From NCBI GenBank assembly GCA_030549495.1, contig JAUIRK010000931.1:434001-498000 (forward strand): a stretch of 64,000 nucleotides of DNA, given 5' to 3'. The translations under genes were made by a program, and so were the position numbers. Of this stretch, positions 33,301 through 47,720 are shown one piece after another; the stretch's first letter is position 1; each line of letters starts with the position of its first letter. Origin of the DNA: Nectonema munidae. Taxonomy: Eukaryota; Nematomorpha; Nectonematoida; Nectonematidae. Under the pieces are notes generated by a model. That model was not told the origin of the DNA and searched no databases. It saw only the letters and a list, made by a program, of their open reading frames with translations.

Positions 33301-36300
33301 TGGATAAAGGAATTTAAAAATACTAGATCCTTTCTATTTTCAATTATGTTATCACATTAACTTTGACGGAACTTTTTGAATTTATGAAATTAAATTAGAT
33401 TTTTGCCGTTGGAGTCACAATTTCTAAAAATTATGTGAAAATTTCAGTTCGACAGGATTTAACTAAAGTTAAACTAATTTAAATGAATTCGTTGAATTTT
33501 GACTCTTTCGGATACGTGTAAAACTAAGCGATTTGCAAAAATGAAGTAACTTAGGGGTGATTCACTTGAGATTAAAAAATTAAATAAAACTATTAAATAT
33601 TTTTATGATAGTTTATAATTTAAATAATGTTTTGAAATTTTCCATAGTCAGTTAAAAACTCAATATTAATTAGTCTTGCCTCTTAATTAATCTTAGCAGA
33701 GAAATAAAATCAAGAAAGAATTCGTAGGTTTTATCTTTTTGATAAAAAAAAAACTTCTAAATATAACCAATGAAAAAAGGTTGAAAAGAGCAAATTTCAA
33801 ATTTTTTTAAAGTATTTTTGAAGTTTTGGTTTTTTTTAAAAAGCTGCTATGTTCTTAAAGGAAAATAACAGAGCTCAGGTGTTAAAATTAGATTGAACAC
33901 TATATAGAAAAATTATATAGGCTATTTTAAATTACATTCAACTTTATAAATTTATCAGATTAATAAACTCTTAAATACCGTTAACTTAATTTAAATCACC
34001 TGAAAAACTGTTAAATCCGCTTTTAAAGAACTCTTGATTTTCATAAAATCAGGGCAAATTTGGTTATTAATTATTGTACTATTTTACTTTCATTTTATTC
34101 CACTTAATGATAAATTTTTAGATTTGATGTGTCAATAAGCATAGAATTTTATACCTATAACTAACTGTTGAACGATTAAAGCTCCTTTATCCAAAGAAAG
34201 GCTCTTTCTATGAAAAATTTTACCATATTTCTTTTAATAAATTATCTATAATTATTATAAAAGTATTCTTTTATACAAATTATCCAAATATATATGGATT
34301 TGTGAGCTATTCTGACTTCCAAAATTTTTAAAATTCTACATTTTCGGAAACTAGGGGAGGGGGGGGGGTAATTTTTATTTCCAAATTGCAATATCACTTG
34401 ATATTTTTGAGTAGTCGACCAAATCATATTTTAACAGTAACCGTTATGAAAAAATTTTCACGATCTTATGGAACTGGACTTTCCCTGGGGCCCGAAATGA
34501 AGCGGGTGATTTGAATGATGACTAGAGGGTACATACTTTATTGAGTATATTTGTGCAATTTAAAAAAAGTAAAGTAATTATTTTCGTTCCTGGACCTATT
34601 GTCTCCGAATATTTTAAACAAGTTTTTGTATATTATTTATATATATTCGCGTTTATCCCATACTCGTGATTTCGAATATACCTCGGTCAAATCTATAGGC
34701 ATGCACAAAATCCTTGTAAATTTTTTGACAAAATTTGTTTTGCTTATAATTTTATAGCCTCTAACAATGCAAAATAAAATAGTTTTTATATGATACAAAC
34801 TTTAATTCGTTTGTTTAATCGGCGAGGTATTGCAATACCCAAATTTAGTCTATTTATAACGTTTATCACGCTTTTCATGCTAGTTAGTGTAGGAGAAGTC
34901 TGAATAGATGTTTAAGAGAACTTGTATGCGAAATTTAATTTTTCGTAGAACTACCCTTTCTTTCTAAGGCTTATCCTTAAATAATTAGTTCATTAGTCAT
35001 TAAGTTGTGTAGTTGAAATGTAACAGATTGTAAAATATAAAACGTGGAAAACTGGTTGGCTTATTCTCAAAGTTAAACTTAAATTAAATTGTTTTCTATT
35101 AATTTTAAAATATAGAAACAAAAAAAGCATCAATTAGAAACGAATTCTCTCAAAAAATAAATAATAATTATTTAAACAATATTTTAGAAATTTTTGTTGG
35201 AAAGTGCTTTAATTTTTGGAAATTTTGTTATCGTATATTATCGTTTCTCGACTTTTTAGTTTCGGACCTTTTGGTTTCTGGAGTTTTGCTTTTCGAACGA
35301 TTTGGTTTCGAACGTTTTAACCAGGCAACATATGTTAATGGCACGGATTTATTTTTTGATAGCGTTTACTTTAAAATATGAAGCATTAGGAATAACCTAC
35401 ACTTTAAAAACTGTGAACTTATTGCCTACTTTCATTTGAAAGTTTCTTATGAACCTTCAAAAATGAACCTGGTAAACTAATTCAGAACATTGTGAAAATG
35501 AGGAAATAGTGTAACAGAACTAACGTTACTTAGAAAAATATATCGCTAACTTCAAATTAGTAAATACAAAATCGTTAAAAAGTATATTATGAAACATTTA
35601 TACGATGCCAAAAACTCTTAACGCAAGAAACGCCTCTAGTATATTAAAGTTTTTAGGTCTTGATTCCCATGGGACTGGAACCTTTGACGTATGCTATGTT
35701 TATTGTGTGCATGCAAAATTTCAAATGTATCATTGATTTTTAGTAAAATGAGCAACATTTCAAAAATAAGCAGTTACACTTAACAAGGCAAAATATAATT
35801 ATAAATTGTTTAAAACCATCGTTAGAACAACAGAGAGATGTGGCATCCTCTCTCAAAAGTCTAATTTCAGATTGTCAAAAGCTTCTTACCAAATTTTAGA
35901 ATAGATGCAATCTAAAAGCTATTTTTTTTGTATATAAGCGAGCATAGATCAAAATTGAGTTAATTTATTATTGCATTATAAGACTTTGATTTGAAAATAG
36001 AACCGCAGAAGGAGTTTTTTTTGTTGTTGGAGTATGATGACCTCTTGATCGTTAAGAGGAGTCCTAAGAAGGTCGTTATTAAGTTTGAAGTCGCTCCCTT
36101 TCGTGGTTCGTCCTCAATAACCAATCAAATCAGTCAATCACGCATCATTCAAAGAGCACAAATTTGAAGGGTGCAAGTGCAAGATTACCCTCTTCATTTA
36201 GCAATATTTGTTTTAAGCAATTGCAAGTAAACCTTTGATAATAATTTTTATTCCAAGATTTTGAGAGTTTTTCCAATAACTCTCTTTTATCGATTGTATC

Positions 36301-39300
36301 CTTGCAGTTTAAAATTTTTCTTTGCATGCTAGTAATCGTATGCATGTGCTTTTAATCAAAAAGAGATCTTGTTCTAATACGAAAGAGTGATCAAAAATTT
36401 TCAAAAATTAAACTTATCATTGTAGATTTTCTTAATTCGATCAGAAATTGAAGTAGGCATTTTGTAATTGATTTGTGTGATTGCTCATACATCCGATCTA
36501 TTATTTATTATTGATTGCTAATGTTTTGTTAATTGCTATCAAATAATGTTCAAAAGAAAGGAATATGCCAGATCAAAATACTATATGTTTCATCTTAGCC
36601 AGGCAAGTATATACACAATTAAGAAACCTTTTTTATTTTTGTAGATTATGTCTCTATCTTGCCTATAAAATTGATATTTAAATATAGAAATTGTACAAAC
36701 TTTACACTTACTATATAGTAATTCGAGCTTCTTGAATCGCAAGGTTCGCCTTGTAATGGATCTAGTATGTATTTCGTATTTTTACCCTTCAATGTTTCAT
36801 ATCCGTTTACACTTACTCCTTCTCCTAAACCCCTTGAATTATCCCGTTTTTCGAGCCAAATTTTCATGAGAATAGGAGAAGGATTTAGATTTGTGTATTT
36901 TAATCGTGAGTTAAAGTTTGTTTTTTATTAAAAGGTACTGCGGGTGTTTTCATTGAAAAGGCACAATTGCGCCGCTTGTATCGAACTATGAGAAAGTTGG
37001 CTTGATGCGGGATCGAACCCAAGACCTTGACTTATCGAAACGCAGTACCTAACCAACCTTACTCACGCTTTATGATTTTTATAAGTACTCTTCAGTTGTA
37101 ATCGGATACATAAATTCTTAATTTATCTTGTTTGATCATTTTTATTAGATTATTATTATCATCATTTTCTGCTATTGAAGTCTAATTTGCAGCCTGCTTT
37201 TCATACTGAAAGCTGGGGGCGTGAGTCAGGTTGGTTAGATACTAGGTTTCGATAATCCAAGGTCTTGGGTTCGATTCCGTATCAAGCATACTTTCTCATA
37301 GTTCGATACATGCGGCGCAATTATGCCTTCTCGATGAAAACACCCCATGATTCCTTTACATTACTGAAAAGCTTTTACGTATGTCTATAACAAACTCAAA
37401 TGTTAAAGATCAAAGTTTTCTTTTCAAAAATCTCAAGTTTGATTCTGTGCTCTTAAAACGAATCTGGGTATTGTCGTGAATAGATTTTAGCATTTTTTAT
37501 TTTATTGCGAAAATTTTTGGAACTAAAGTTGGAGTAAAGTATATTATAATTTTTTTCCTTAAAAATCACTACAAAGTAAAAATAGAACAGAAGTATAATA
37601 AGCCCGTTATATCAGAGCATAAAAATCTAAAAAATATTAAATACTTGGTTAGTTTGTCATAGAAGTTGAAATGTCGTATACAAACCCCTAAAAATTACGT
37701 TTAAAGATTAATCTTAGAGGTTTGCATATCTTTTAAAAAGTCGTATAAAGCGTATAAGGAAAAGACGTATCAATTCTTTTGTATAAATGATATAAGAATG
37801 TTAACTTAATAAAATGCAGCTCTTTTGATAAAAAGTTATAAAAAAAGTTAAATACTAATACATTTTAAAAAAGAAATTGTTTTGAAATGTGCTGAGAAAA
37901 TTTGGGAAATACGATTTGACTTTTGAAGAAACATGATAATAAAAGAATTGAACAAGAGAACACAAGTTTTATATTGAAATTCTTTTATATTTTAATCCAA
38001 AGAACACACTAATTTACTGTACTGCGTCTGCCTTCAGATCAACTCCTTCTCAATTTAATTTTTATTGGATGCTTAAAAAGTTTAAATTCAAGGCAAAACT
38101 TCTATAGGTTAAAATATTTGACTAAGCCAATCGGAATGAAAATGGATAAACTTTTGAATGTAATCAAATATTTGCGTTCGCAGTTAACAACGAAGAAAAA
38201 GTTGAAGCTAAAATAATAACTATTTTCGTTAAAAATTTTACAATAAGATCACAAACTAAAAGTAGAGAGGCTGTGTCCTTCCTTTTTGACTGATTTCCGT
38301 GCACTCTAAATTTATCTACACACAGGGCCGTACCCAGAAAATGTTAGGGAGGGGGTGTTCCTTAACAATAAATTTTTAAGTAAAAGTTACTTACTTTTTA
38401 TAAATTAGTTACAATTGCAAATTTAAGATAATAAACTAACTAATTTAATACAAAAAATAAAATTTTACTTTATTATATTATTTTATTTCGGTGGCGCTAT
38501 GACATGGTGCCAGTTAAATAACCTAATTGAGTTCATTGACACGCATTTGAACTCAAAATTTTAGAGATGTATGAAAATTTTTTGAATTTTTTTTATTTAA
38601 GTACTCTTGTAGCTAAAAGATTTTGTATAAAAAAATTGTGATTTTTTTTTCAAATTTTTTATAAAAAAAGTTTATAGTAATAAAAGTTGACATTTTTGAT
38701 TGAAAAATTTTGTATCAAAACAAAATTATTTTTTCCAATAAAATCATTTTATGTAAAATCGTTACAATTTTATTTTAGTGTTATAAATTTTTTTTAAATA
38801 TTTAGGCTTAGTATATTTTTACTTTTTAAGCATTTTACTGAATTTTTGTGTTAAAATTTACAAATTTTTAACTTTAAAAGAAAACTTTGTAAGAAATTTT
38901 TTTAATTTTTATCAGAGCATCCTTTTTTCAACACTTTTTATGCTCTAGCTCAGTGGTTCGCAACCTTTTTAGTACTATGGACCACTTTTTCTTAACTTTT
39001 AAAATGAAATATTCTATTATTTGTAAGGGTTGTATGTCTAACAACGTCTGTTTTGTGGATTTGATCAAGGTGTTAAAAACAAAGTATTTTCAGTTGGACC
39101 ACAAAAAACAAATCAGTAAAAAGTCTGTTTATACTAACTATTTTCATTTATAGAGATTTTAGTTTCCACTTTTTTGTGATACTATTTTCTTAAATACACT
39201 TTTCAAGTTATTAAAAGCTTACTATCCTAATGTAGATAAAATATTAAACTGAGCAAGCAAGACACTCTACGCTTTCATTTTACGTCATATAATATATCAT

Positions 39301-42300
39301 AAGAAGGTCATAGTGACCGAAATATTATTGCTGGTATTTTGTTTTAAATAAAAGATTTACTCAACGTTTTCAATTTATTTTCAAACTCTTTTTTCTGTCT
39401 CTTGTGATTGTGTCACAAAGTCTTTGGGATGTCTTTTGAGAATTTTATCAAAAATTCATTTGAAATCAACGTCGATGATGAATTGAAAAACTTGATAATT
39501 CAGAGAGAATACCTGAAAAAGAATACAAATTTCCAACAAGAATGTACAAGGAGTGGTTTCATAGCAAGAAAATGCTAAAGAGAGTGACTGGAAAATACAA
39601 CCACGTTGGCCTATTCGAAAAGCCATGATGCTGTATTTTGTTTGCCGTGTATTCTATTTCCTATAGAATCTCAGCAAGGCAAAAAGGCAAATATCCTGCG
39701 ATAAAAAACCTCTAACAAACTGGAAAGATGCTCTCACAGATATTCATGATCATGGATGTTTAGAATATCATAAAAGGGCCGAATATTATGTATTTCTGGA
39801 TGTGCAAAAAATCGTGATAGAAGAATTGATCTAGTTATTAGTGCTAAATCTATGAAGATGGTTCAAAAAATAACCAAATTTTCAGTTCGGTGGTCAAATG
39901 CCTTGAATTATGTGGGCGAATGGCGTGGTCGTTGCGAGGCCATCGAAACGACGGTGAACTTTGCCAGTATTAAAATTTTACTCGAGGTAAGAAGAAAGAA
40001 GAAGAAGAAGAAAGAATTTATTCAGCAGAATCAAAAAAAAAAGTACACATATAGATCCAAAAACCAAACTATTTTTGAAAAAAAAAATCATGGAGAGTTC
40101 TGCAAGGGTGTGTAAAAAGCCTTGTGGCCGCTGGTATATACACCAGGTAAATTTAGTAATCTGTATATAGAGAGGTAAATTTGAGGCATTGCTTAAATTT
40201 TGTAGTAACTCAGGAGACACTGTTTGGAAGGAACATTTTGAGAAATGCTCTTAAAATGCCCACTATTGCTCTAAAACTGTGCAAAATGATCTTTTAGAGA
40301 TTCTGTGAAAATTTATTCAAAAGTCCATTGTTGATGAAGTAAAACTGCAGCATATTGACCAGAATCTGTAAGGCAGATGAGGTGGCTGATGTCTCAAACA
40401 AAGAGCAGATGGTCATCGTACTACGTCATGTCAAAAACTACGAAAGTGTTGAACGCGTCATAGCGTACATGCAATGTGAATCAAAACCGGTTTAGCTTTA
40501 TGTGCGCAATTACAAAAAACGCTATTATCCGTTGGATGTGATCTACAAACTGTCGCGCACAAACCTATGGTGGTGCAGGGAACATGTCAGCCGCACATAA
40601 GGGAGTAGCGTCAGTATTTAGGCAAGCAGCCCCCAAGGCAGCCAACTATTACGGTGTCAACCATGATCTAAATATAATGCTTTCAACATCATGTAGCCTG
40701 ACTGAAATTCAGTTTATCTTGTCTACGATAACAGAAGTAGGTATCTTTTTTAAATATTCACCAAAGAGAGGGGAATATTTAAAACAACAGATTCGTGCTT
40801 CGTTTACGTGTATATGCAAGTTGGTGATTGTTTGCAGATGTTTCGGGATATCAGAAATGAAGTGGATTCTTGCTTTAGAATGTTGTATGGTTGTGCAATT
40901 ATCCGAATGGCTGACATCGTCAATATTGAAATAACTATCCCAAGAAGGTGTAATCATCAGACTCAATGTAATAATATTCCAGCAGAAGAACTAGAAAATT
41001 ACTGGCGCCGAGCTATTTATATTCCTTAAATAGATCGTCTAATAAACCAAATAGAAGAATACGCTTCAAATCAAATAAATGCTGTCAGGGCACTCAATCT
41101 AATTCCTTTTAATCTGGTGGAAAATTTGAATAAACCTCAAGACAATTTCAACTATGATCATTAATCAAAAGATATGAAGATGAAGTTCCTCGACCAGAAA
41201 CGCTTTCACAAGACCTCGATCTTTGGAAAAACGTTTGGAAACGATAGGAAAATTTATCAAATTCTATTTCAGCTACACTAAAGTGTTTGCGAATGAAAAC
41301 ATTTCCAAATATTGCCGCTTATTGAACAATCTACTTCTGATTCCAGTATCCACAGCTTCTCTTGAATGAGGACTCTCAGCTCTCAAATTTGTTAAAACGC
41401 GTACAAGGTCAACTATGTTAGAGGACAGAATGAACGCGCTAGTTTTGTTAGAAGTGCACAAAGATATCAAACTCAAATATGGTGAGTTTGAGTTGATTCG
41501 TTTGCCAAAAGTACCGATGTTGTATGTTGCTATAAATACATTAAGAGTAGCATAAAATGTAAAGAAATGGCACTTAACTTTCAAAAAATTTTAAAATAAA
41601 AAACCACATCTTTTCTAACGCCCCCTCCCTCTTGTTAAAATCCTAGATCCGCTTCTGGGGATGAATATAGAAGAAGGAGCGATAGTGGAGCGAAGGACGA
41701 GAGGGTTGCGGGCTTCTAAGCACATCGGAACTTTCCCCTGATTACGGCCCTGCATACATATATAATCGAAGGGGATGATAAACACCAACTATTGGACCAA
41801 ATTGTAACCGCTTTCAAAGCATTTATTTTTTTGACACCTTTTTTTAAAAGAATTTATTATAAAAGAATTATAAAAAGGACGAACTTAAAATGAAAAAAGA
41901 CGAACTTAAAATGAAAAAGGATGAACTTAAAATGAAAAAGAACGAACTTAAACTGAAAATGCTATATTTATTTTTTGATAGGTTTTTAGTTTTAGAGGGC
42001 GTGAGTAACGCTGATTACATACTTGGCCTCGATACTACAAGGTCTCGTGTTCGATCCAGCGTCAAGCCTTTGCTTCTCACAGTTGGGCACAACCGGTGCA
42101 ATTGCTTCTTGTCAATGGATACACTTTAACCCATTTACGACCAATGTTCCTATTTTGGAACATAAGTAATTTCATCTTCGTCTGTTTTTTTCAATGACTT
42201 TGAATATAAATCGTCTGCGTTTTTTTAGATATCGTCTGCTTTGCTTGGTCTTAAATGGGTTAATGTATACCTTTATTTTTTAATGGCCCACTTTTTTGTT

Positions 42301-45300
42301 TACGCGCCTGAATAAGATAAAGAAGTTTATAGACTTTGTGTCTGATTTTCACATCCATAACATAAAATAATAAAAATGCATACGGAACACAGAGGAAGTT
42401 CGCTCCAGAGCCATACTTTTTCACCATTGAATTTCCACTTGCAATATATCCAGAGTACACGGTTGTGGATCTCGATTTTGATTGTGAACATTTCTTTTTT
42501 CCCCATGCAATATATACGGAGCCTCCACAGACGACTAGACAAAAAATTACATGATTTAGTAGCACACTTTTTGTTAAAAAATCTTACACATTTTTTTCAC
42601 TTTTTTGTGTCTGCAATCACCTTTGCAAAATCCAGGACTGCCATTCTTACCCACTGTACCTTGCATTCCAATAATTCCTCTTTTCCCAGGATAACCTTCT
42701 ATTCCTTTTTTGCCTCTTTTTCCCTAAAAATTAGACATCACATCATTTATTTTCCGTTTTCACTCAATAGAGCTTGATGGGGGATCGAACCAAAGACCTT
42801 GACTTATCGAAACGCAGTATCTAACCAACATTACCTACGTCTCATTAAGCATATTAATTTAGTTAGTAGAGATGTAGCCATTCTAGAATCTTGTTGATTC
42901 TCGATACGGATGAGATGGCAGGGGCGGATCTAGAAATTGGCATTAGATGGGGGGGGGGCGGATTTTACTAAACTAGAACTCAAATTTGAAGCATATAAGT
43001 TTTATCAAAAATTTTGAAAACAAAAGGAAGAATGAGAGCATTAAAATGATCCTCATTCATTGAACTGTGAAGTGAATTGATGTGGTAAAACTTGATGTGT
43101 TTAAATAATAAATTTACAAAAAAAATTGGATAATATAAAAGTAATAAGTGTCACACTTAACTACGATTGAAACATAAAAAACTTTTTAGGGCTTCTCACT
43201 TTAGAGAAAGATTGAATTTAAAAAACGAGTTGCAGAAATCATCATAATATTTGAGTTCTGCGAAAATAATTAGATCAAGAAAAATTTTTAAGCAATTGGC
43301 AATGCAATTTTAGAGGGGGGGGGCGTACGCCGGTTCCGTCCCCTTTAAATCCGCCAGTGTTTTATATAGTAAAAAGAATGTTTATTGTTACTGTGTCAAT
43401 CAAAATTAGAAACCAATTAGAAAATTAATTGACAGGAAAATTAACAAATCAGAAAATTCTTCATATTTGCTGTATTAGTTTTCATTTTCAATAAATTTTA
43501 CTCATTTTCAACTTTTCAATATTAGATTGTCATCTTATAATAAGTCTATTTATTAGAGAATTGCTGAGGATTTTTCTGTAATATATTATTTTCTATAAAA
43601 ATTTCAAGTAATTAGCAATGCAATTTTAGGGGGGGGAGTGTACGCTGGTTCCGCCCTCCCTTAAATCCGCCAGTGGATGCGGTCTATTGTAGCTTTGAAA
43701 AATCTTGAAAAATTATTATTTATTTGATATTTTTCACTAACTTATATAAATATTTAAATGTAAAGAAAATGCTGCTGAGAAGGCACGAATAATATTTAAA
43801 AATTAATTTTTAATCCCTCTCTAGAATATCTATTCTTCTTTCCCACTCTTTGTTCCTTGTTTTCTATTTTTTACATTTAACGGTTGTGTTTATGTGAAGA
43901 AGACGATCCATATTTTTTAATTTTTTCGCCAATACCGACTTGGATGCCAATTCTTCAAAAAACCCGGATTCTACCGATGCACACATCGAGTAACTAAAAC
44001 GCATAATTCACGCAGCATAAGATTTTAACTAATTCTTGAATTCCAATGAAAATCCGAGTTTTTCCGCATTCCTATACCTCTACGGGAAGAATAACCCAAA
44101 TTGGTTAATCCGTACATCTGTATTTGTTTGTTATTTGGTTATTTAGCTAATTAAAAAGTAATTAATGTTCTTTTTTAAAAAATTCATCTTATGTTTGAAG
44201 TATTTCTTAAATATTTTTTCTGGTTGCTCAACGAAGTGTCGTTCAGCGATTTGTTTTTCGACAAGTTTTTCTTTGAAGCTTATGATATATCTCAAGAAGA
44301 CAACAGTCTTACCTTATCGCCATTTCTTCCTCTTGGACCATGTCTTCCCAACTTCCCTATTTTGCCTTTTCTGCCACGTTTACCCTGCCTTCCAGTAGTT
44401 CCCTTTCTTCCTTCATATCCGTCATCTCCATTAGGACCTTTTATTCCTGGTGATCCACGTAAACCCCTTTCTCCAGAAAAGCCAGAAAATCCACGTTTTC
44501 CAAGCCTTCCAGGGACTCCTATTTTTCCTGTATAAAAATCAATGTATTGTGTATGTTATGAAGGGATTAAGAAGATTACCTTGTTTTCCTTTGAACCCAG
44601 GGTTTCCTTCCAGTCCAGGCAGACCATTTTTTCCAATTTTTCCATCTCCACCTGTTGTACCATCTTTACCTATTTCTCCTATCGCGCCAATTTCACCAGG
44701 AAAACCATTTAGTCCTGGTTGACCCTAAAAATCATAAACAGAATACATGTGCATGAGAAACATTTTTCCCACAACAGATTCAACCGTTTAAATGTCAGTT
44801 TCTCTCCTTTTATTTGGCAAAAATTAAACGAATAAACAGAGGAAAAAGGCCCTACACGGATTCAGGAACGTTATCTACTTACTGTTATTCATAACCGTAT
44901 TAGTTCTGGACAAAATTTGTCCGCTCAAGTGCTCAGAGGGTGGGGTGGGGGCGTTTTACACCCCTGCTTTTCTTAAGTTTTAAAGATATTTACAAATAGT
45001 TTTATCCTGCCATATAAATCAAACCTGTCAAAAAATGATTTGAATATAACAGCTCATGTCAAAATTAAAATTTTTGTTGGAGTACTTATAAAAAGTTTTG
45101 TTACACATGTATACCCATTTTCAAATATACTAAATTTAGTGGTGATATTCATTTTTTATGAAAATCATTTAAATATGTTACAAAAATCAATGAAACCTGT
45201 CAATCAAAGTCAAATATATAAACTTCTAAATAAATTCTACTTGCAGTATTTCTTTGCTAATTATTTCTTAGTTTATTATAACTACTTAAACATTTATTTA

Positions 45301-47685
45301 AATTAATGTGTAACCAAAGAAATATCTCACTGAGGATGAACTAACTTATTTAGTTTAGATAATCCAGACGTTAACACAAAAATGTTTGTCCCTATTTTAA
45401 TATGCCACATTAAGAATTCCTACTCTATACAAGAAAAAAGTTAAATTACATGATTTCCATCTTTTCCTTTTTTGCCATTAATTCCAGGATGTCCATGTAA
45501 ACCTCGTTTACCGTCTCTACCCCTTTTTCCAGGTTTTGCGTCTTTTCCTGGCCTTCCCAGTGAACCTTTTTTGCCCTAAAATAATCAATTGAACAATTAC
45601 TTATATGTTATGAACAATTCAATATAGTAGGCAACGCCAGGTAGCTAACACTCTTCATATACAATATAATCGGGGATGGATATACCGAGCGAGTGAGGGA
45701 ATTTTTTAAAGTTTTTTTAACCCTTTCGTGACCAGTGTATCATATATGATACATAAACAATTTTACCTTTGTCTGCCTTTTCAAATAGTTTTGTATATGT
45801 ATCTTCTGCTTTTTAATAAATATCCTCTGATTTTTCTGGTCACGAAAGGGTTAATAAATAATATAAAATATAGGCCCTTAAACCTCAACTGCACCTCCTT
45901 ATTTTTTTAACAGTGAGGAAAATGATTGAGCTTTTACCAATCTGATCGCTCAGTTCATTTGAATAGGCAATTCAAGAATTGTTCAAAATAATAAGTTAAT
46001 TTGATTGGATAAACTCTAAACTTATTCAAAATTTTGTATCCAATTAAATCAAAAGTTTGCCCACTTCTCTCTTAAATAGAAAAATTACATAACTTGTTAA
46101 CCCTTTGAGGGCCAGAATTTTGAAGAATAATCGTCTGCATTTTTTTCAATGGAATTTTGTATCGATTATTATTTCTTGGTACACCGGTGTCACAATACGC
46201 CTCAAAGAGTTAAATATACCATTTTTACTTCTAAAAATGTCTTTTTTTAATTTGAAATTGTCTTTTTTCAATTCTAATTTGTCTTTTTTAGTTCTAAATA
46301 GTCTTTTTTCAAATCTATATAGTTTTTTTTTCAATTTTAATTTGTCTTTTTTAAGTCTTAAATTGTCTTTTTTCAATTTTATTTTGTATTCTAGAAAGAG
46401 CGTTTAGAATCAAAAAAGAGATTTTAGAATCTAAAAAAGACAATTTCGAATTTAAAAAAGACAGATTATAATTGAAAAAGATAATTTAGAAGTAAAAATG
46501 TTATATATAATATAGATAAACGGGGATTTTACCGTCTGAAGTATATTAGTTGAATATTAATAATAAGCATTTGAATAGTAAATTTGGACAGTAATGATAA
46601 CCCATTTGCATAGTTACTGTTAAGATATACTTTTTTCAGTGTACCACATTTTTTTAAAACATTACAAAATCAACATTCACGCAAAAGAGAAATGGTGTTC
46701 GTAGTTTGAATTAATAATATTTATCGGTCCCTTAGGTAAAGCTATGTTATCGTTTTTTTTAACATGTTCCTTGTTATATAATCTTAAGGACAAATTCGCC
46801 CTATTTCACTTTAAATTGGTCTTTTTTATTTTAAATTCGTCCTTTTTCACTTGAAATTCTTATAGGTTCTGTGAATAATTATTATGTGCGTGAGTAAGGT
46901 TGGTTAGGTACTGGGTTTCGATAACTCAAGGTCTTGGGTTCGATTCCGCATCAAGCCTACTTTCTCAAAGTTCGATACAAGCGACGCAATTGTGCTTTCT
47001 CGATGAAAACACCCGTGGTATCTTTTCATTTTACTTGTGAAAATTTATGAATAACAATTATTATGTATTCAAACTTTCGTTGATTGAAACAAATAAATAT
47101 TTTGGATTATTTATATATGATAAGTGGCTGCTATACATATCGGAAAAAGTTAACATTCCATACCGGCTATTCAGAATTGGTTAGGATACCTTTATCCTTT
47201 TACACAGAGTGTATTGAATAAAATGGATTTAGTAATGAAAGAAAGGATGCAGATACATATGCATGGGTATTTGAATTGGAAACCTCAAACTTTAAGTGTC
47301 GCATGTAAGGGAGGATGATATAAGTTGGCAACAAATGAATTTCTCCATTATATCTAGTATTAACATTTGAGCGTTTCTTTCAAAAAATGTCATCTAACAG
47401 GGCTTTGCGTAAGAAAATGCCCTTAAGCACTGCTATATAGGCAAAACCACACCTATCTCAATTCATATGTTGCTGTTTTAAACATTATAAAGATAAAATA
47501 GTATTCTATAAAGCAAAAAGCAAATTTGGAATTAAAACAAAATGATTGCATTCTGATGAATAAAATCATAGTTCACTAAAAACGAATGTAAAATATATCG
47601 AGTAGGTCCACCCTTCTCCTTAATAATAGAGCTGTCATGAGTGCTTTATAGGAAAATAAACCATGTATCATATGAAAGTTCTCTT

Positions 47686-47720
<35 letters not shown>

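Larger units (their letters stand above)
32135..42383 (-). other. Collagen intron of 10.2 kb
   Basis: The longest intron, containing the terminal-inverted-repeat element at 32900-35331, SINEs at 36938, 37217 and 41998, the ZMYM1-type hAT at 38323-41752, a 21-bp minisatellite and a piggyBac-like MITE. Between 35332 and 36720 and between 37351 and 38322 I see nothing recognisable. Confidence 0.6.

Noticed and set aside
36724-36867. Using this frame as the collagen exon between 42384 and 27388
   Set aside because: Its outgoing phase does not fit. The exon at 31911-32134 supplies the missing family motifs in phase on both sides.
41890-42129. 79-residue ORF with KKDELKMKKDEL repeats as a small gene
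   Set aside because: It is a 21-bp minisatellite running into a SINE; the repeat explains the frame.
42574-42620. Collagen stop codon at 42574 as the true C-terminus
   Set aside because: The frame reads through a good donor at 42620. Joining to 42534 restores an in-phase domain with clear family motifs, so the stop is most likely intronic.
44191-44722. Proline-rich plus-strand ORFs at 44.2-44.7 and 49.5-49.8 kb
   Set aside because: They are the reverse complement of Gly-X-Y exons (Gly/Pro codons read backwards).
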